A DNA stretch of 64,000 nucleotides from Saccharopolyspora gloriosae (GCF_022828475.1 NZ_CP059557.1:124001-188000), one strand, 5' to 3'; counted from the first letter of the stretch, positions 46,295 through 55,156 are shown. Program-made: numbers and translations. The notes: generated by a model from the sequence alone, not told the origin.

Positions 46295-47041
46295 ATGGCG
46301 GCGGAGCACGGACCGGACGATCAGCGCGCGGGCTACCTCGTTGTGGACGCGGAGACTTCGGCGGTGCTGCGAAGGCACGACTCGCGGCACCGCTTCCGCT
46401 CCGCGTCGCTGGTGAAGCCGCTCATCGCACTGGATCACCTGCGGCGGCACGGGGAGCCCTCCGATGCCGACCGCGCGCTGCTCGAACCGATGCTGCGCGC
46501 CAGCCACGATGACGCGGCGAGCGAGCTCTGGGACCGCGGCGGCCGGAAGGAGATCATCCACCGGATGGTCGCCGAGATCGGCCTCACCGACACCGAACCA
46601 CCCCGCGACCAGGACATGTGGGGCTACGTGGTGCTCACCGCCGCCGACATGATCCAGATGTATCGCCACCTGCGTGCGGCGGGGGAGCCCGGCGCGTACG
46701 TGCTCGAAAACCTGCGCCGCTGGACGCAGTTCGGCGCCGACGGTTTTGATCAGTCCTTCGGCATTCCTTCGGTGGCTCAGTCCCCGGAAGCGGTGAAGCA
46801 GGGCTGGTCCGGTTTCGGCCCCGGCCCCAACGACCCCGCCCCGCCCGACCCCGCGAGTCCCCGCCGGAAGATCCCGGACGATCGAGTCGACCTGGACCGT
46901 CCCGCAATGCACACCACCGGCCTGGTACGCCGCGACGGCCACCTGCTGATCGTGGCGCTCTGCACCCTGCACCCAGCGGGAACCGACTGGAATTCCGCCG
47001 CGACCCGACTCACCGAACTCACCACAACCCTGCTCAACTGA
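46295..47041 (+). CDS. SxxK serine hydrolase (class A beta-lactamase-like fold)
   Basis: 248 residues. SASLVKPL provides the SxxK pair (Ser38, Lys41) of the penicillin-recognising serine hydrolases; ASHDDAASELWDRGG corresponds to the S/Y-D-N helix region of class A enzymes, and HTTGLVRRDGHLLIVAL to the KTG strand, though no clear KTG is seen. No signal peptide, so probably cytoplasmic and not a real beta-lactamase. ATG 46295; the GTG before it is also possible. Confidence 0.78.
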   Translation: MAAEHGPDDQRAGYLVVDAETSAVLRRHDSRHRFRSASLVKPLIALDHLRRHGEPSDADRALLEPMLRASHDDAASELWDRGGRKEIIHRMVAEIGLTDTEPPRDQDMWGYVVLTAADMIQMYRHLRAAGEPGAYVLENLRRWTQFGADGFDQSFGIPSVAQSPEAVKQGWSGFGPGPNDPAPPDPASPRRKIPDDRVDLDRPAMHTTGLVRRDGHLLIVALCTLHPAGTDWNSAATRLTELTTTLLN

Positions 47042-47116
47042 ACAGAACCCGTTGCAGCACAAGAACTTCCGCAGCACTTCTGAGCACTGCCTCATCAACG
47101 GAGCAGCCGACTCCGC

Positions 47117-47233
47117 GCGGCCGAAGCCCGTGCCTTGCGGCGAAGCCGTGCTTTGCGGCGAAGCCGTGCCTGTATGTGCGAAGCACATAGCCCACGTCAA
47201 AAGGCCGACCAGCTGAGGTTCCGCCACCCGACC
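47117..47233 (-). repeat. Composite intergenic repeat, copy H (reverse, shortened)
   Basis: On the minus strand: GGTGGCGGAACCTCAGC head, then directly GTGGGCTATGTGCTTCGCAC and GCACGGCTTCGCCGCAA units. The inverted middle part found in copies B and F is absent. Confidence 0.8.
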
Positions 47234-47258
47234 ACCCAAGCAACAAGAGCGGCCCCCA

Positions 47259-47298
47259 GATGTCCGGCGAAGAGAGGGGGAGTACTTCGCCGGACATC
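47259..47298. terminator. Bidirectional terminator
   Basis: Perfect 14-bp stem GATGTCCGGCGAAG / CTTCGCCGGACATC with a 12-nt loop, between convergent genes. Confidence 0.82.
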
Positions 47299-47442
47299 CC
47301 GAGAGGAGTGACCGCCGGTCGGACCGGGGCGACCACGCCGACTGCGTAGTGAACTACGCCGCACGCGAATCTAGCCGTGCAGCGGGAAATCCCGCCGAAC
47401 GCAAGCACCATGATCGCACTTTCGAGTGGCAGTTCCCGTGGT

Positions 47443-48198
47443 TCAGCGCGAGGTTGAGCCGATCTCACCGTTGTCGGTCCGAGCCGGCGCGACCGGCCGC
47501 GATTCGGGGCGTTCTTCGGCTTCTTCGCCGACCCGTTCCCCGCCGCGTCGGCGGAAGAATTGGAATCCGGGAATGCCGACGATGGCGCGGCGCACGTCGT
47601 GGGTGACTTCGAGCAGCTCGTGGATCTCGGGGCCGACTTTGTCCAGGGTGCGCAGGATCGGCAGCACATCGGAGAGCACGTGCTCGGTGAGCACCGGCAG
47701 TTCGTCGACCAGGCGGATCGCCGCGTCGACCTCTTTCTGCGTGAGCTCGTCTACGAACAGCTGCGCCATCGGCGCCGCTTTGCGTGCGATGGGTTCGTAG
47801 GTCGCCAGCAGCTCGTCGGCCATCGCGGCGGTCTTCTGCACTTCGGCGACGGTGTTCGAGGCGGTGTCGCTCACCGACCCGGCGTTCTCGACGATGACGC
47901 GGGCGTCGGCGGAGATGGCGCCTGCCTCTTCGACGGTGCGGCTCGCGGCCGCGGCCGCGGTCTTGGCCTCTCGCAGCACTTCTTCGACTTCGTCAACGGT
48001 GCGGCCGGTGCGAGCGAGGATTTCCTCGGCGCCATCGACGACGGCGTTCACCCTGTTCAGCAGGGTCTCCACGCCGTCCACCAGGCCCAGTACCCGAGCC
48101 GGTGCTGCGGCGACCGTCGTCGCGGAGTCCACTGCCCAGCCGACCGTGGAGCGGGCCATTCCGAGTACGTCGCCGGGCGTGGGGATGCGGATCAACAT
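47443..48198 (-). CDS. Coiled-coil hypothetical protein
   Basis: 251 residues, dominated by heptad-like helices (about 45-215: VDGVETLLNRVNAVVDGAEE; TVDEVEEVLREAKTAAAAAS; AEVQKTAAMADELL) and ending in a charged disordered tail. An amphipathic N-terminus (IPTPGDVLGMARSTVGWAVD) may contact membranes. Such proteins are widespread in Pseudonocardiaceae, and the role is unknown. ATG 48198 is preferred; GTG 48213 is also in frame. Confidence 0.7.
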   Translation of the reverse strand: MLIRIPTPGDVLGMARSTVGWAVDSATTVAAAPARVLGLVDGVETLLNRVNAVVDGAEEILARTGRTVDEVEEVLREAKTAAAAASRTVEEAGAISADARVIVENAGSVSDTASNTVAEVQKTAAMADELLATYEPIARKAAPMAQLFVDELTQKEVDAAIRLVDELPVLTEHVLSDVLPILRTLDKVGPEIHELLEVTHDVRRAIVGIPGFQFFRRRGGERVGEEAEERPESRPVAPARTDNGEIGSTSR

Positions 48199-48212
48199 GT
48201 CACCACTGTGCA

Positions 48213-48263
48213 CGTGCCCGTGCCCCGTCGACCACAGCGAGGGTCGGACGAGGCACGGGCACG
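48213..48263 (-). terminator. Terminator after the chaplin-like gene
   Basis: 15-bp stem with one mismatch: CGTGCCCGTGCCCCG (48213-48227) and CGAGGCACGGGCACG (48249-48263). Confidence 0.65.
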
Positions 48264-48285
48264 GTGCGAATTCGGACGAACTCCG

Positions 48286-48819
48286 TCAGCCGGTGACGGC
48301 CGCGTGGCCTGCCACCGCCACCGGGCTGGGTGCGGCCGGCAGTTCGGCGGGCGACACCTGCTCGGCCGGAGCGCTCGGAGCCGGTGCCGGCTCGGGCGCG
48401 GGTGCCGGGCCGGGACCCCCGCCGTGGCCACCGCCACCGTGGCCGCCCCCGCCGTGGCCACCGCCACCGTGGCCGCCCCCGCCGTGGCCACCGCCGCCGT
48501 GTCCACCCGGCCACTCGGGCTTGTGCGGCTTGTGCGGCTTTTCCGGCTTTTCGTGGTCGGGCTTCTCCGGCTTGTGCGACGGGTGGTCGACGACCGGCGC
48601 GTTGACGCAAGTGCTGGTCTGCGGGGAGATCACGGAGACGACGACTCCGGCGGCTGCGACGTTGTTGCCGCACAGCTGGATCGGAACCAGGCTGACGTTG
48701 TTGTCGTTGCCGACGTTGATCCCGTCGTTGTCCGCGCTGTCGGCGAACGCCGGAGCGCCTGCCAGCAACAATCCAGCGGTCGCCGTGATGACACCGGCGA
48801 TGTGTGCTTTTTTGTGCAC
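48286..48819 (-). CDS. Chaplin-like secreted protein with Gly/His repeat
   Basis: 177 residues: signal peptide (MHKKAHIAGVITATAGLLLA) and a short hydrophobic domain with two Cys 23 residues apart (VSLVPIQLCGNNVAAAGVVV to STCVNA), reminiscent of chaplins that coat aerial hyphae. A Lys/Pro/His stretch (HKPEKPDHEKPEKPHKP) and a GGHGG repeat follow, then a Pro/Ala tail. The chaplin assignment is by layout, not a strong match; the His-rich repeat could bind metal. GTG 48819 has GAAGGAAG about 7 nt ahead. Confidence 0.7.
   Translation of the reverse strand: MHKKAHIAGVITATAGLLLAGAPAFADSADNDGINVGNDNNVSLVPIQLCGNNVAAAGVVVSVISPQTSTCVNAPVVDHPSHKPEKPDHEKPEKPHKPHKPEWPGGHGGGGHGGGGHGGGGHGGGGHGGGGHGGGPGPAPAPEPAPAPSAPAEQVSPAELPAAPSPVAVAGHAAVTG
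48421..48504 (-). repeat. 30-bp tandem repeat encoding (GGGGH)n
   Basis: Two full and one partial 30-bp unit inside the chaplin-like gene; encodes GGHGGGGHGG-type sequence and is a likely site of length change. Confidence 0.85.
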
Positions 48820-48971
48820 TGTCGCACTTCCTTCGTTTCGATTTCCGGGATTACTGTGGGGCCGGCTTTCCGTCGTCCGGTCAGGCCGGGCTCATCGTCA
48901 CGCCAGGGTCGTACTCGGTGCCCTGCCGCCTTCCCGCCGCGTTCCGTCTCCGCTGGTCGCACGACGTGTCC

Positions 48972-49823
48972 TCAATGCAGCGACACGACTGTTCCCAGTG
49001 GCAGTGTGCTGAGCAGCCGTAATGCGTCTGGTGGTACTCGCACACACCCGTCGCTGGCTTCTTCGCCGAACACGGCCGGGTCGGGCCAGCCGTGTAGTGC
49101 GACGGTTCCCGGTCCGCCTCCGTAACTGTTGAAGGTCTCAGAGTGGGTGCCCAGGGGAAGAATGATCGGACTGAATTTCGTGACGGTCTCTTCGATCGCG
49201 GCCATCAGGTAGGTGCGGCCGCGCGGTGTCGGGGCGTCCGTCGAACCCACTCCGACGGTCCAGGTACCGATGTCGCGGCCGCTTTCCCGCACCACGAGCC
49301 GTTTCGCGTCCACGTCCACGTCGACGTGGTACGGAGTGCGGGCTTGGGTGACGGGATCCGCCGGGCCGACGCGGATCCAGCCGCTGCTGTTGTTGGGACG
49401 GGAGGGAAGCAGGATCTGCGCCCAGTCGCCGTGCCGAGCGATCAGCGGAACCCAGGTCGGGTTGCCGAGCTGGGTCGCGGGCAGCCGGGCGAATGCGGGT
49501 CCGCCGGGCGAGCGGTGCACGGCCACGTCCCGCTCGATGCGCAGCACGACTCCGTCGGTGGCGGCTTGCGGCGCGGGGTCGGCGACGGCGTCGGCGAGAT
49601 CGCCGAAGGTGCTGGCCGTGGGGAGCCCGGTGAGGTCGACTCGGTCGGCTTGTCCAACCGGTGCGGGGGCGGCGGTTTCCGCTGCCGGAGCAGGTGGCAG
49701 CGCACCGCCCCCGCATCCGGCGAGCAACGCCGCGAGGCCACCGGCCAGCAGCGACGATCGCGCGCAGCCGAGCGCCCGGCGTTGTGCCGGGGCGGTTCGG
49801 GCGGATCGGGTTCGCGCTGTCAT
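48972..49823 (-). CDS. L,D-transpeptidase, predicted lipoprotein
   Basis: 283 residues. Lipoprotein signal with lipobox LLAGC near residue 37. The YkuD catalytic domain runs from about 165 to 283: VALHGWPDPAVFG gives the His and ASDGCVRV the catalytic Cys. It makes or links 3-3 cross-bridges or attaches proteins to peptidoglycan outside the membrane. An SH3-like region (about 95-150) precedes it. ATG 49823 has GAGGAAC about 6 nt upstream. Confidence 0.92.
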   Translation of the reverse strand: MTARTRSARTAPAQRRALGCARSSLLAGGLAALLAGCGGGALPPAPAAETAAPAPVGQADRVDLTGLPTASTFGDLADAVADPAPQAATDGVVLRIERDVAVHRSPGGPAFARLPATQLGNPTWVPLIARHGDWAQILLPSRPNNSSGWIRVGPADPVTQARTPYHVDVDVDAKRLVVRESGRDIGTWTVGVGSTDAPTPRGRTYLMAAIEETVTKFSPIILPLGTHSETFNSYGGGPGTVALHGWPDPAVFGEEASDGCVRVPPDALRLLSTLPLGTVVSLH

Positions 49824-50378
49824 GACTTGTTCCTCGGTTCCTGACCCGGCCATGCCGGGCTGCGGCGATGCGGTGAGGGAATGCCGAAACGGCATTCGGG
49901 GAAGTGCAGTGCGATCGGGGGGACACCGGATCGCCGGTACCGCCGATCAGGTGCCTGGCGGACGCTAACCCACCAAGAGGATCGATCCAAACGGAAAGGT
50001 ACGCGCGTACGTGACCCGGCGGGGCGGCGAAAAATGGTTCCTGAGCAGCTAAAACCGGCGATTCAGGCGGAGTCGCGGAATTCGACCGAAATCGGTTGCC
50101 CCACGATCAGGTGCATAACTTCACCGATTCGAGTGACCAATTGGTGTGAGTCGATCGGCCCCTTTTCGGGAAGCGCGGCCCACCGGCCGGACCTGAAACA
50201 ACCACACACAGCGCTGCGCCTCGGCCGCCACGATCTCACGGCGGCCGAACTCCGCCGCCACACCGACGGGACGCAGGAACCCCTCAGCCTCCCGGAAACC
50301 CTCAGCCTCCCGGAACCCCGTGGCCATCGACGACAAAATCGCTGTACCGCCCCGTTCGACCATCGTTACGGTCGGCGC
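49824..50378. other. Intergenic region upstream of hypothetical gene
   Basis: 555 bp, no supportable gene. It contains two direct copies of CCTCAGCCTCCCGGAA with an 18-bp period at 50282-50315. Confidence 0.5.
50367..50372 (+). promoter_or_regulatory. Putative -10 box for leaderless hypothetical gene
   Basis: TACGGT ends 6 nt before ATG 50379. Confidence 0.45.
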
Positions 50379-51368
50379 ATGGGGTTCGCCGAGGATCTTG
50401 TCTCCGGGCCGCGTGGGCGGCGGCTGTGCTTCGCGGCCGTCGCCGGACCGCACCTCCCCACCACGTTCGGCATCGATGCGGCACGGATCGCCGACTTCTT
50501 CGACGAGTTGGGCGACGGCGACGTGGATTTCCTGGCGAGCTGGGAGGAATCGGCGTTCCTCGACCCGCTCGCGGAGTCCGTCGACCGAGCCAGGTACTGG
50601 CAGGAACCCGACGAAGTGGATCGGGCGTTGGCGTTGCCCGACGTCCGCCGCGCACTGGTGCCCACCGCCCGCGCCATCGCCTCGGCACCGGCCGTCCAGC
50701 GGTGGTTCGAGCCGATCGACCTCGGCAGGCAGTTCCACGCGGAGTTCGCGCACACCGGCCCACCCGGAACGGGACGAGCGGCGAAGGCGCTGGCCGACTG
50801 GCGAACGTCCACGGTCGAGGATGAGCGCAGGGCGCGGAACCGCCCGGCGGATCCGGCAGCGCCGTTCAGCGGGTTCTGGTGGTCTTCGCCGACCGGGGAA
50901 GTAGTCGACAGCACCTGCGCTCCGCATGGGATGGGGCCGCTCGGTCTCTGCCTGGTCGAAGACGACTTCGGCCCGGAAGAGGCATGGTGCCGGTCGGTGC
51001 GACCAACGGGCGCCCCCCGGATCTTCGAGATCACCGGTCCCGCGGCCTGGAGCGAACTCGCCGGTCGATATCCGCTGGAAGTGAGCCTGTCGCGACGTCA
51101 CGACTGGTGGAAGGTCACCGGCCGGGCGGGCCGCTGGGTGATCCCGGACTGGACGGCCGTCGCCGCCGACTACGACGCCGTGCACCTGACGGTCGCCGGC
51201 TACCTCACCGGCGCGGGACGTGCGTTGCCGGTCGGCGAGGCGTGCAGCGTGCTCGCGGGCTGGAACCCGGGTCAGACGTTCTGGCTCACGGACGTCATCG
51301 TCGTCGGCCCCGCGGTCCGCTGGCACGGGGATGCGGCAGACCTCACCACGTGGACACCGGCTCGCTGA
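50379..51368 (+). CDS. Conserved hypothetical protein
   Basis: 329 residues, no family that I recognise. Hydrophilic, no signal or membrane segment; Trp-rich (FSGFWWSSPTGEVV, RHDWWKVTGRAGRW, NPGQTFWLTDV). The frame is long, with normal high-GC3 codon use for this genome, and a -10 box 6 nt before ATG 50379. The N-terminus (MGFAEDLVSGPRGRRLCFAA) is compatible with a cytoplasmic start. Confidence 0.7.
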   Translation: MGFAEDLVSGPRGRRLCFAAVAGPHLPTTFGIDAARIADFFDELGDGDVDFLASWEESAFLDPLAESVDRARYWQEPDEVDRALALPDVRRALVPTARAIASAPAVQRWFEPIDLGRQFHAEFAHTGPPGTGRAAKALADWRTSTVEDERRARNRPADPAAPFSGFWWSSPTGEVVDSTCAPHGMGPLGLCLVEDDFGPEEAWCRSVRPTGAPRIFEITGPAAWSELAGRYPLEVSLSRRHDWWKVTGRAGRWVIPDWTAVAADYDAVHLTVAGYLTGAGRALPVGEACSVLAGWNPGQTFWLTDVIVVGPAVRWHGDAADLTTWTPAR

Positions 51369-51741
51369 CCCCCGGTGCGAGAGCCCGTTATGACCGCGCC
51401 GTTTCCTGACGAGCGCGAACGTGCTCGCGGCGAGCAGCAGCAGCGCCCGCAAGACCCGTCCCGGGAGCGACGACGAAGAGCTCGAAGACAGCAGATCGAC
51501 CGAGGTCAGGGCCAAGACGACTGCCGCGATCACCAAGAGCCGTGCGGGTATGCGGCCCATCCTCGAACTACGTGGTTTTCGCCCTCGACGCAAGAGGATC
51601 CGTTGCGGTCGAACCTCGGTGAGGATTGCTGCTCAATTGGCCGAAGGTAGTAGATCACGGTGTACCTCGAGCTGATCTCGTTCCCGGCGCCGCTCCCTAG
51701 CTTTGGAGTGACCGGATTGCGGAACTTCCAGGGAGAATCGG
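51369..51741. other. Intergenic region before the protease gene
   Basis: 373 bp. The minus strand could encode a Ser-rich, two-helix membrane peptide here, but its frame runs on antisense into the upstream gene. The protease promoter must lie in the last 100 bp. Nothing else is seen. Confidence 0.45.
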
Positions 51742-52500
51742 ATGATCAAGCTCGGCAAAGCGGCACTGTTCGGAACGGCGGGAGCGATCGCGTTGAGCGC
51801 GGTGTTGACACCGGCGGCGTCGGCGATCATCGGAGGGCACGACGCCACCGCGGACTACCCGTTCATGGTGAGCGTGCAGAAGGACGGCGAGCACTACTGC
51901 GGGGCGTCCCTGATCAAGCCGGATTGGGTCGTGACCGCCGGGCACTGCACGGTGAACCTCGATCCGGAGCAGCTTTCCGTGCGGGTCGGCGACCACGACC
52001 GCACGAAAGGCGCCGAAGCGAAGGTCACCGAGGTCATCGCGCACCCGGACTTCTCCTACGAGCCGTTCCGCGACGACGTGGCGGTGCTGAAGCTGGACCA
52101 TCCCGTGGACGCGCAGCCCATCAAGATCGCCGAGGAAGCAGGACCGGCGGGAACCGACACCCGAATCCTCGGCTGGGGAATGACCTGCGAGGACGGTAGC
52201 GAATGTCCGGAACCGCCGATCCGGTTGCAGGAACTGGACACCGACCTCGTCCCCGACGACCGGTGCACCGAGAACTACAACGCGGGCAACGAGCTGTGCA
52301 CCGACAGCCCCACCGAGAACGCGCAGGCGTGCATGCTCGATTCCGGCGGCCCGCAGATCAAGGGCCGCGCCGGGCAGTGGGAGCTGATCGGAGCCACCAG
52401 CCGCGACGGTGACGCCGACCCGACCTGCGCCACCGGCCCCGGCATCTACACCGACCTGACAGCCCACCGAGCCTGGATCGAACGAACCACTGCGAGCTGA
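51742..52500 (+). CDS. Secreted trypsin-like serine protease (S1 family)
   Basis: 252 residues. Signal peptide (about 1-28, ending PAASA) followed at once by IIGGHDA, the mature N-terminus of active trypsins, so no separate propeptide seems needed. Catalytic His in TAGHC, Asp in DDVAVLKL, Ser in MLDSGGPQI (Leu replaces the usual Gly of GDSGGP). Six Cys can form disulfides. AGGGAGA sits about 6 nt before ATG 51742. Confidence 0.92.
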   Translation: MIKLGKAALFGTAGAIALSAVLTPAASAIIGGHDATADYPFMVSVQKDGEHYCGASLIKPDWVVTAGHCTVNLDPEQLSVRVGDHDRTKGAEAKVTEVIAHPDFSYEPFRDDVAVLKLDHPVDAQPIKIAEEAGPAGTDTRILGWGMTCEDGSECPEPPIRLQELDTDLVPDDRCTENYNAGNELCTDSPTENAQACMLDSGGPQIKGRAGQWELIGATSRDGDADPTCATGPGIYTDLTAHRAWIERTTAS

Positions 52501-52845
52501 CCCGGGGCGCCTGAGCTGGACGGTCCGCGGATCCTCCGCGCTCCCCGGTGATGCCCGACTTCGCGGAGATCGCGCCGTGGGCCTGGAAGCACGGCTGATG
52601 CGTGAGCGGTCGTCCCTGGTTCGTCGTCGGCCCCTGCCACCTCGTGCCGTGTTCCGCACTGACCAACTCGCCTTGGTCGGCTTCCGCCAACCTCCTTGCG
52701 AGAGGCGCCCCCGGACAAACCCGCCGTACTCCGGTGCTGAGGAGCAAGTCCTAGGACGGTTCCGGAAAGGGTCAACTGAGACTAAGCGCGACAAAGCCCG
52801 GCGGGGCTCAACTTCGCCGGGCTCTGTTCGTGCTGGTCACAGCTG
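52501..52845. other. Intergenic region downstream of the protease
   Basis: 345 bp without a supportable gene; contains the tRNA-Ser terminator at its right end. Confidence 0.5.
52795..52823 (-). terminator. Terminator of tRNA-Ser(TGA)
   Basis: 9-bp stem AGCCCGGCG / CGCCGGGCT, 11-nt loop; on the minus strand followed by TTTGTC. Confidence 0.75.
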
Positions 52846-52930
52846 CGGAAGCGGGGGGATTCGAACCCCCGGTCCCTTTCGGGACGCTCGCTTTCAAGGC
52901 GAGTGCATTCGGCCGCTCTGCCACGCTTCC
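52846..52930 (-). tRNA. tRNA-Ser (anticodon TGA)
   Basis: 85 nt on the minus strand: acceptor GGAAGCG/CGCTTCC, anticodon stem CTCGC/GCGAG with loop CTTGAAA (anticodon at plus 52894-52896), long variable arm (GTCCCGAAAGGGAC), T-loop TTCGAAT. CCA is not encoded. Confidence 0.96.
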
Positions 52931-52985
52931 AAGGCCGGAGCCTAGCCGTCCGAACGGGCGCGCGGACAGCCGGGAGGGGGTCGGG

Positions 52986-53468
52986 TCAGGGCTCCGGTTG
53001 GGCGCGCAGGCGGGTTCTGAGGCGTTCGAAGACGGTGGCCAGGACTTGCTTCTCCGCAGGGGCCAGCAGGTCGATCAGGTGCTCTCGGACACCGGCGACG
53101 TGGGAGGGGGCCGCTGCGCGCAGGACTTCCTCGCCGCGGTCGGTGAGCACGGCGAGGACGCCGCGGCCGTCGTCGGGGCAGTCGTTGCGGCGCACCAGTT
53201 CGGCGTTCTCCAGTCTGCGGATCTGGTGTGAGATTCGGCTTTTGGAGTGCGCCACGTCCCTGGCGAGTTCGCTCATTCGCAGTTGCCGGTCAGGGTGCTC
53301 GGACAGCCTGACCAGGATCTCGTAGTCGGCGATGGACAGGTTGTGCGCGGCCTGGAGTTCCCTGTTGAGCCGGTGTTCCAGCAGTGCGCTGCCCTCGATG
53401 TACGAGCGCCACGCCGCCATCTCCTCGTCGTCGAGCCAGCGGACCTGTTCTTCGCTCCCATCGATCAC
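52986..53468 (-). CDS. MarR-family transcriptional regulator
   Basis: 160 residues with a winged helix-turn-helix at about 55-115 (LSIADYEILVRLSEHPDRQL, MSELARDVAHSKSRISHQIRRLEN, then the DDGRGVLAVLTDRG wing). Regulates an unknown target by releasing DNA upon ligand binding. GTG 53468 lies 6 nt after a -10 box TAACCT (53475-53480, minus). Confidence 0.92.
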   Translation of the reverse strand: MIDGSEEQVRWLDDEEMAAWRSYIEGSALLEHRLNRELQAAHNLSIADYEILVRLSEHPDRQLRMSELARDVAHSKSRISHQIRRLENAELVRRNDCPDDGRGVLAVLTDRGEEVLRAAAPSHVAGVREHLIDLLAPAEKQVLATVFERLRTRLRAQPEP

Positions 53469-53474
53469 GTGGTC

Positions 53475-53480
53475 AGGTTA
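53475..53480 (-). promoter_or_regulatory. Putative -10 box for leaderless marR-type gene
   Basis: TAACCT on the minus strand ends 6 nt before GTG 53468. Confidence 0.45.
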
Positions 53481-53583
53481 GTCGGATTCCGCACCGGAAT
53501 CGGCTCGATCCGAGATGTGGAGCCGAGGTTCGGTGCGGCCGCTTCCCGGCCGGCCGGAAGCGTCCGATGTGATCGATTTCCGG

Positions 53584-54789
53584 TCACGCTCGAAGGTCCA
53601 CCCAGGTCAGGTGGTGGTCGGAGGCGTCGTTGAGCCGGGATGCCTCGTCTTCGGCGGTGGGCCAGAAGACTCCCGCGTCCGTGGGGCGCAGCGGCCAGGA
53701 CGGCAAGACGTAGTCCACGCGCAGGTTGCCGGGGGTGTCGTCGCTGAAATCCGCGGTGTCCAGCCGGGCCGGGCCGTGGTGGCCGGTGTTGGCGCCGCCT
53801 TGGTCGCGGGCGGCTTCGGCTGCTCCGGCGCTGGCGGGTTCCGGGTCGTGCACTCGATGCGCGGTCAGCAGCCGCTTCGCGGCGCCGGGGACGCTGTCCC
53901 CGTCGGCGGGATCGGAGTTGTGGTCGCCCGCGATGACGAATCGCGCTCCGGACGCCAGTCCGCCTCGCCGCCCGGTGTCGTCGTAGAGGTAGCGGCCGCG
54001 GGCGGGGTGGACGTAGTCGGACCAGAATCGGATCTCGTCGTTGTTGCGCAGGCCGTTGCGGTCCTCGGGGCCGTCGAAGTTCGGGGGAGTGGGGTGCGCG
54101 GCCAGCAGGTGCACCTCGCGGCCGCCCACTTCGACGGGGACGTCCCAGTGGGACTTCGATGACAGCCGCACCGACTTCAGCTCCTCCGGGGAGAACCAGT
54201 CGGCCGGTTCGGGGGTGGCCGGGTCGTCGGGCAGCAAGGCACCGGGCATGTCCGCCCAGCGGAACTGCTGGAAGGTGCGGACCTCGCCCTCGTTGATGGG
54301 GTGCTTGGAGAGCACGACCATGCCGTACTGGCCGGGGAACTCGCCGAAACCGTGCGCATCGCCGGGGCCGCCGACCGTGCCGTCGTTGTCCAGGTCCATG
54401 CCGGACGGGACACCGGTGTTGACGGGGGCCGTGTAGCTGTACGGGTAGTCGATCGGTGCGGCGCCGTGGTGGCCGACGGCGAGGTAGTTGTCCCGGAACG
54501 CGTCCACGGCCGCGCCGCCTTCGACGTGGTCGAACTCGTTGAGCAGCAGCACATCGGGACGGGATCGCTGCACGACCTCCGCCACCTCCGCTGCCTGTAG
54601 ATCGTCCGGTGTGGACAGATCGGCGAGCAGTTCGCCTGCGGTGGAGCGGTTGAGCGAGGCGTTGAACGTGGCGAAGCGGACGTCGTGCGCGGTCGCCGGG
54701 GCCTGTTCGGCGTCGGCCGCGGGGGCCGCGAGCGCGGTGCTCGTGACTACTACGGCGGCGGTCGCGAGCGTGGTGAAGCGTCGGTTCAC
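53584..54789 (-). CDS. Secreted endonuclease/exonuclease/phosphatase-family protein
   Basis: 401 residues with a signal peptide (MNRRFTTLATAAVVVTSTAL, cleavage near ADA). EEP catalytic pattern: FATFNASLNR (Asn), LLNEFDH (Glu metal ligand), FVIAGDHNSDP (Asp, Asn) and NDASDHHLTW (Asp-His). It cleaves phosphodiesters or phosphates outside the cell; substrate unknown (extracellular DNA, lipids or organic phosphate). ATG 54789. Its upstream side carries three tandem palindromes. Confidence 0.9.
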   Translation of the reverse strand: MNRRFTTLATAAVVVTSTALAAPAADAEQAPATAHDVRFATFNASLNRSTAGELLADLSTPDDLQAAEVAEVVQRSRPDVLLLNEFDHVEGGAAVDAFRDNYLAVGHHGAAPIDYPYSYTAPVNTGVPSGMDLDNDGTVGGPGDAHGFGEFPGQYGMVVLSKHPINEGEVRTFQQFRWADMPGALLPDDPATPEPADWFSPEELKSVRLSSKSHWDVPVEVGGREVHLLAAHPTPPNFDGPEDRNGLRNNDEIRFWSDYVHPARGRYLYDDTGRRGGLASGARFVIAGDHNSDPADGDSVPGAAKRLLTAHRVHDPEPASAGAAEAARDQGGANTGHHGPARLDTADFSDDTPGNLRVDYVLPSWPLRPTDAGVFWPTAEDEASRLNDASDHHLTWVDLRA

Positions 54790-54863
54790 GGTGTCCTCCC
54801 AGTGTCGGCGCCACTCTCACAGGCTCAGGCGACGAGCAGGTGAACGGCGACCCGGGTGCGGTG

Positions 54864-54916
54864 GGAGTGAACGGACCGTTCGCCCGATGTCATTGGGCGA
54901 ACGGTCCGTTCACTCC
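54864..54916. repeat. Palindrome 1 (22-bp perfect arms)
   Basis: Left arm 54864-54885, right arm 54895-54916, 9-nt spacer. The core is GTGAACGGACCGTTCG. It may act as a terminator for the M28 gene, which ends 240 bp to the right on the minus strand. Confidence 0.9.
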
Positions 54917-54973
54917 ACCCGCTACCCGAGCTCGGTGCGCCCGGGTCGGCGCTGTCGCCCGCGCTGCGGTTTC

Positions 54974-55024
54974 GAGTGAACGGACCGTTCGTCCGATCTG
55001 GTTGGGCGAACGGTCCGTTCACTC
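54974..55024. repeat. Palindrome 2 (21-bp arms, one mismatch)
   Basis: Left arm 54974-54994, right arm 55004-55024, same core as palindrome 1. Confidence 0.9.
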
Positions 55025-55069
55025 CACTCTCGGAACCCGAGCAGGTGTTCGCCGAGCCTGGGTGGTTTC

Positions 55070-55120
55070 GAGTGAACGGACCGTTCGTCCGATCCGCTTG
55101 GACGAACGGTCCGTTCACTT
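55070..55120. repeat. Palindrome 3 (20-21-bp arms)
   Basis: Left arm 55070-55090, right arm 55100-55120, last base mismatched. It lies closest to the stop of the M28 peptidase gene. Confidence 0.9.
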
Positions 55121-55156
55121 CGATCAGGTCCGCGGCGTGGTCGCGCGTGTCGGCGG

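Noticed and set aside
48421-48504. Tandem repeat considered as a CRISPR array
   Set aside because: Units are in-frame, contiguous and spacer-free within a coding gene. No CRISPR array or cas gene was seen anywhere in the window.
47852-49012. Plus-strand Pro/Trp-rich frame opposite the chaplin-like gene
   Set aside because: The repeated PPPWPPP is the reverse reading of the GGHGG repeat; the minus strand has a signal peptide and ribosome binding site.
51380-51593. Minus-strand peptide with two hydrophobic helices and a poly-Ser stretch
   Set aside because: No stop follows the membrane part; the frame runs far into the antisense of a better-supported gene, and no ribosome binding site is seen.
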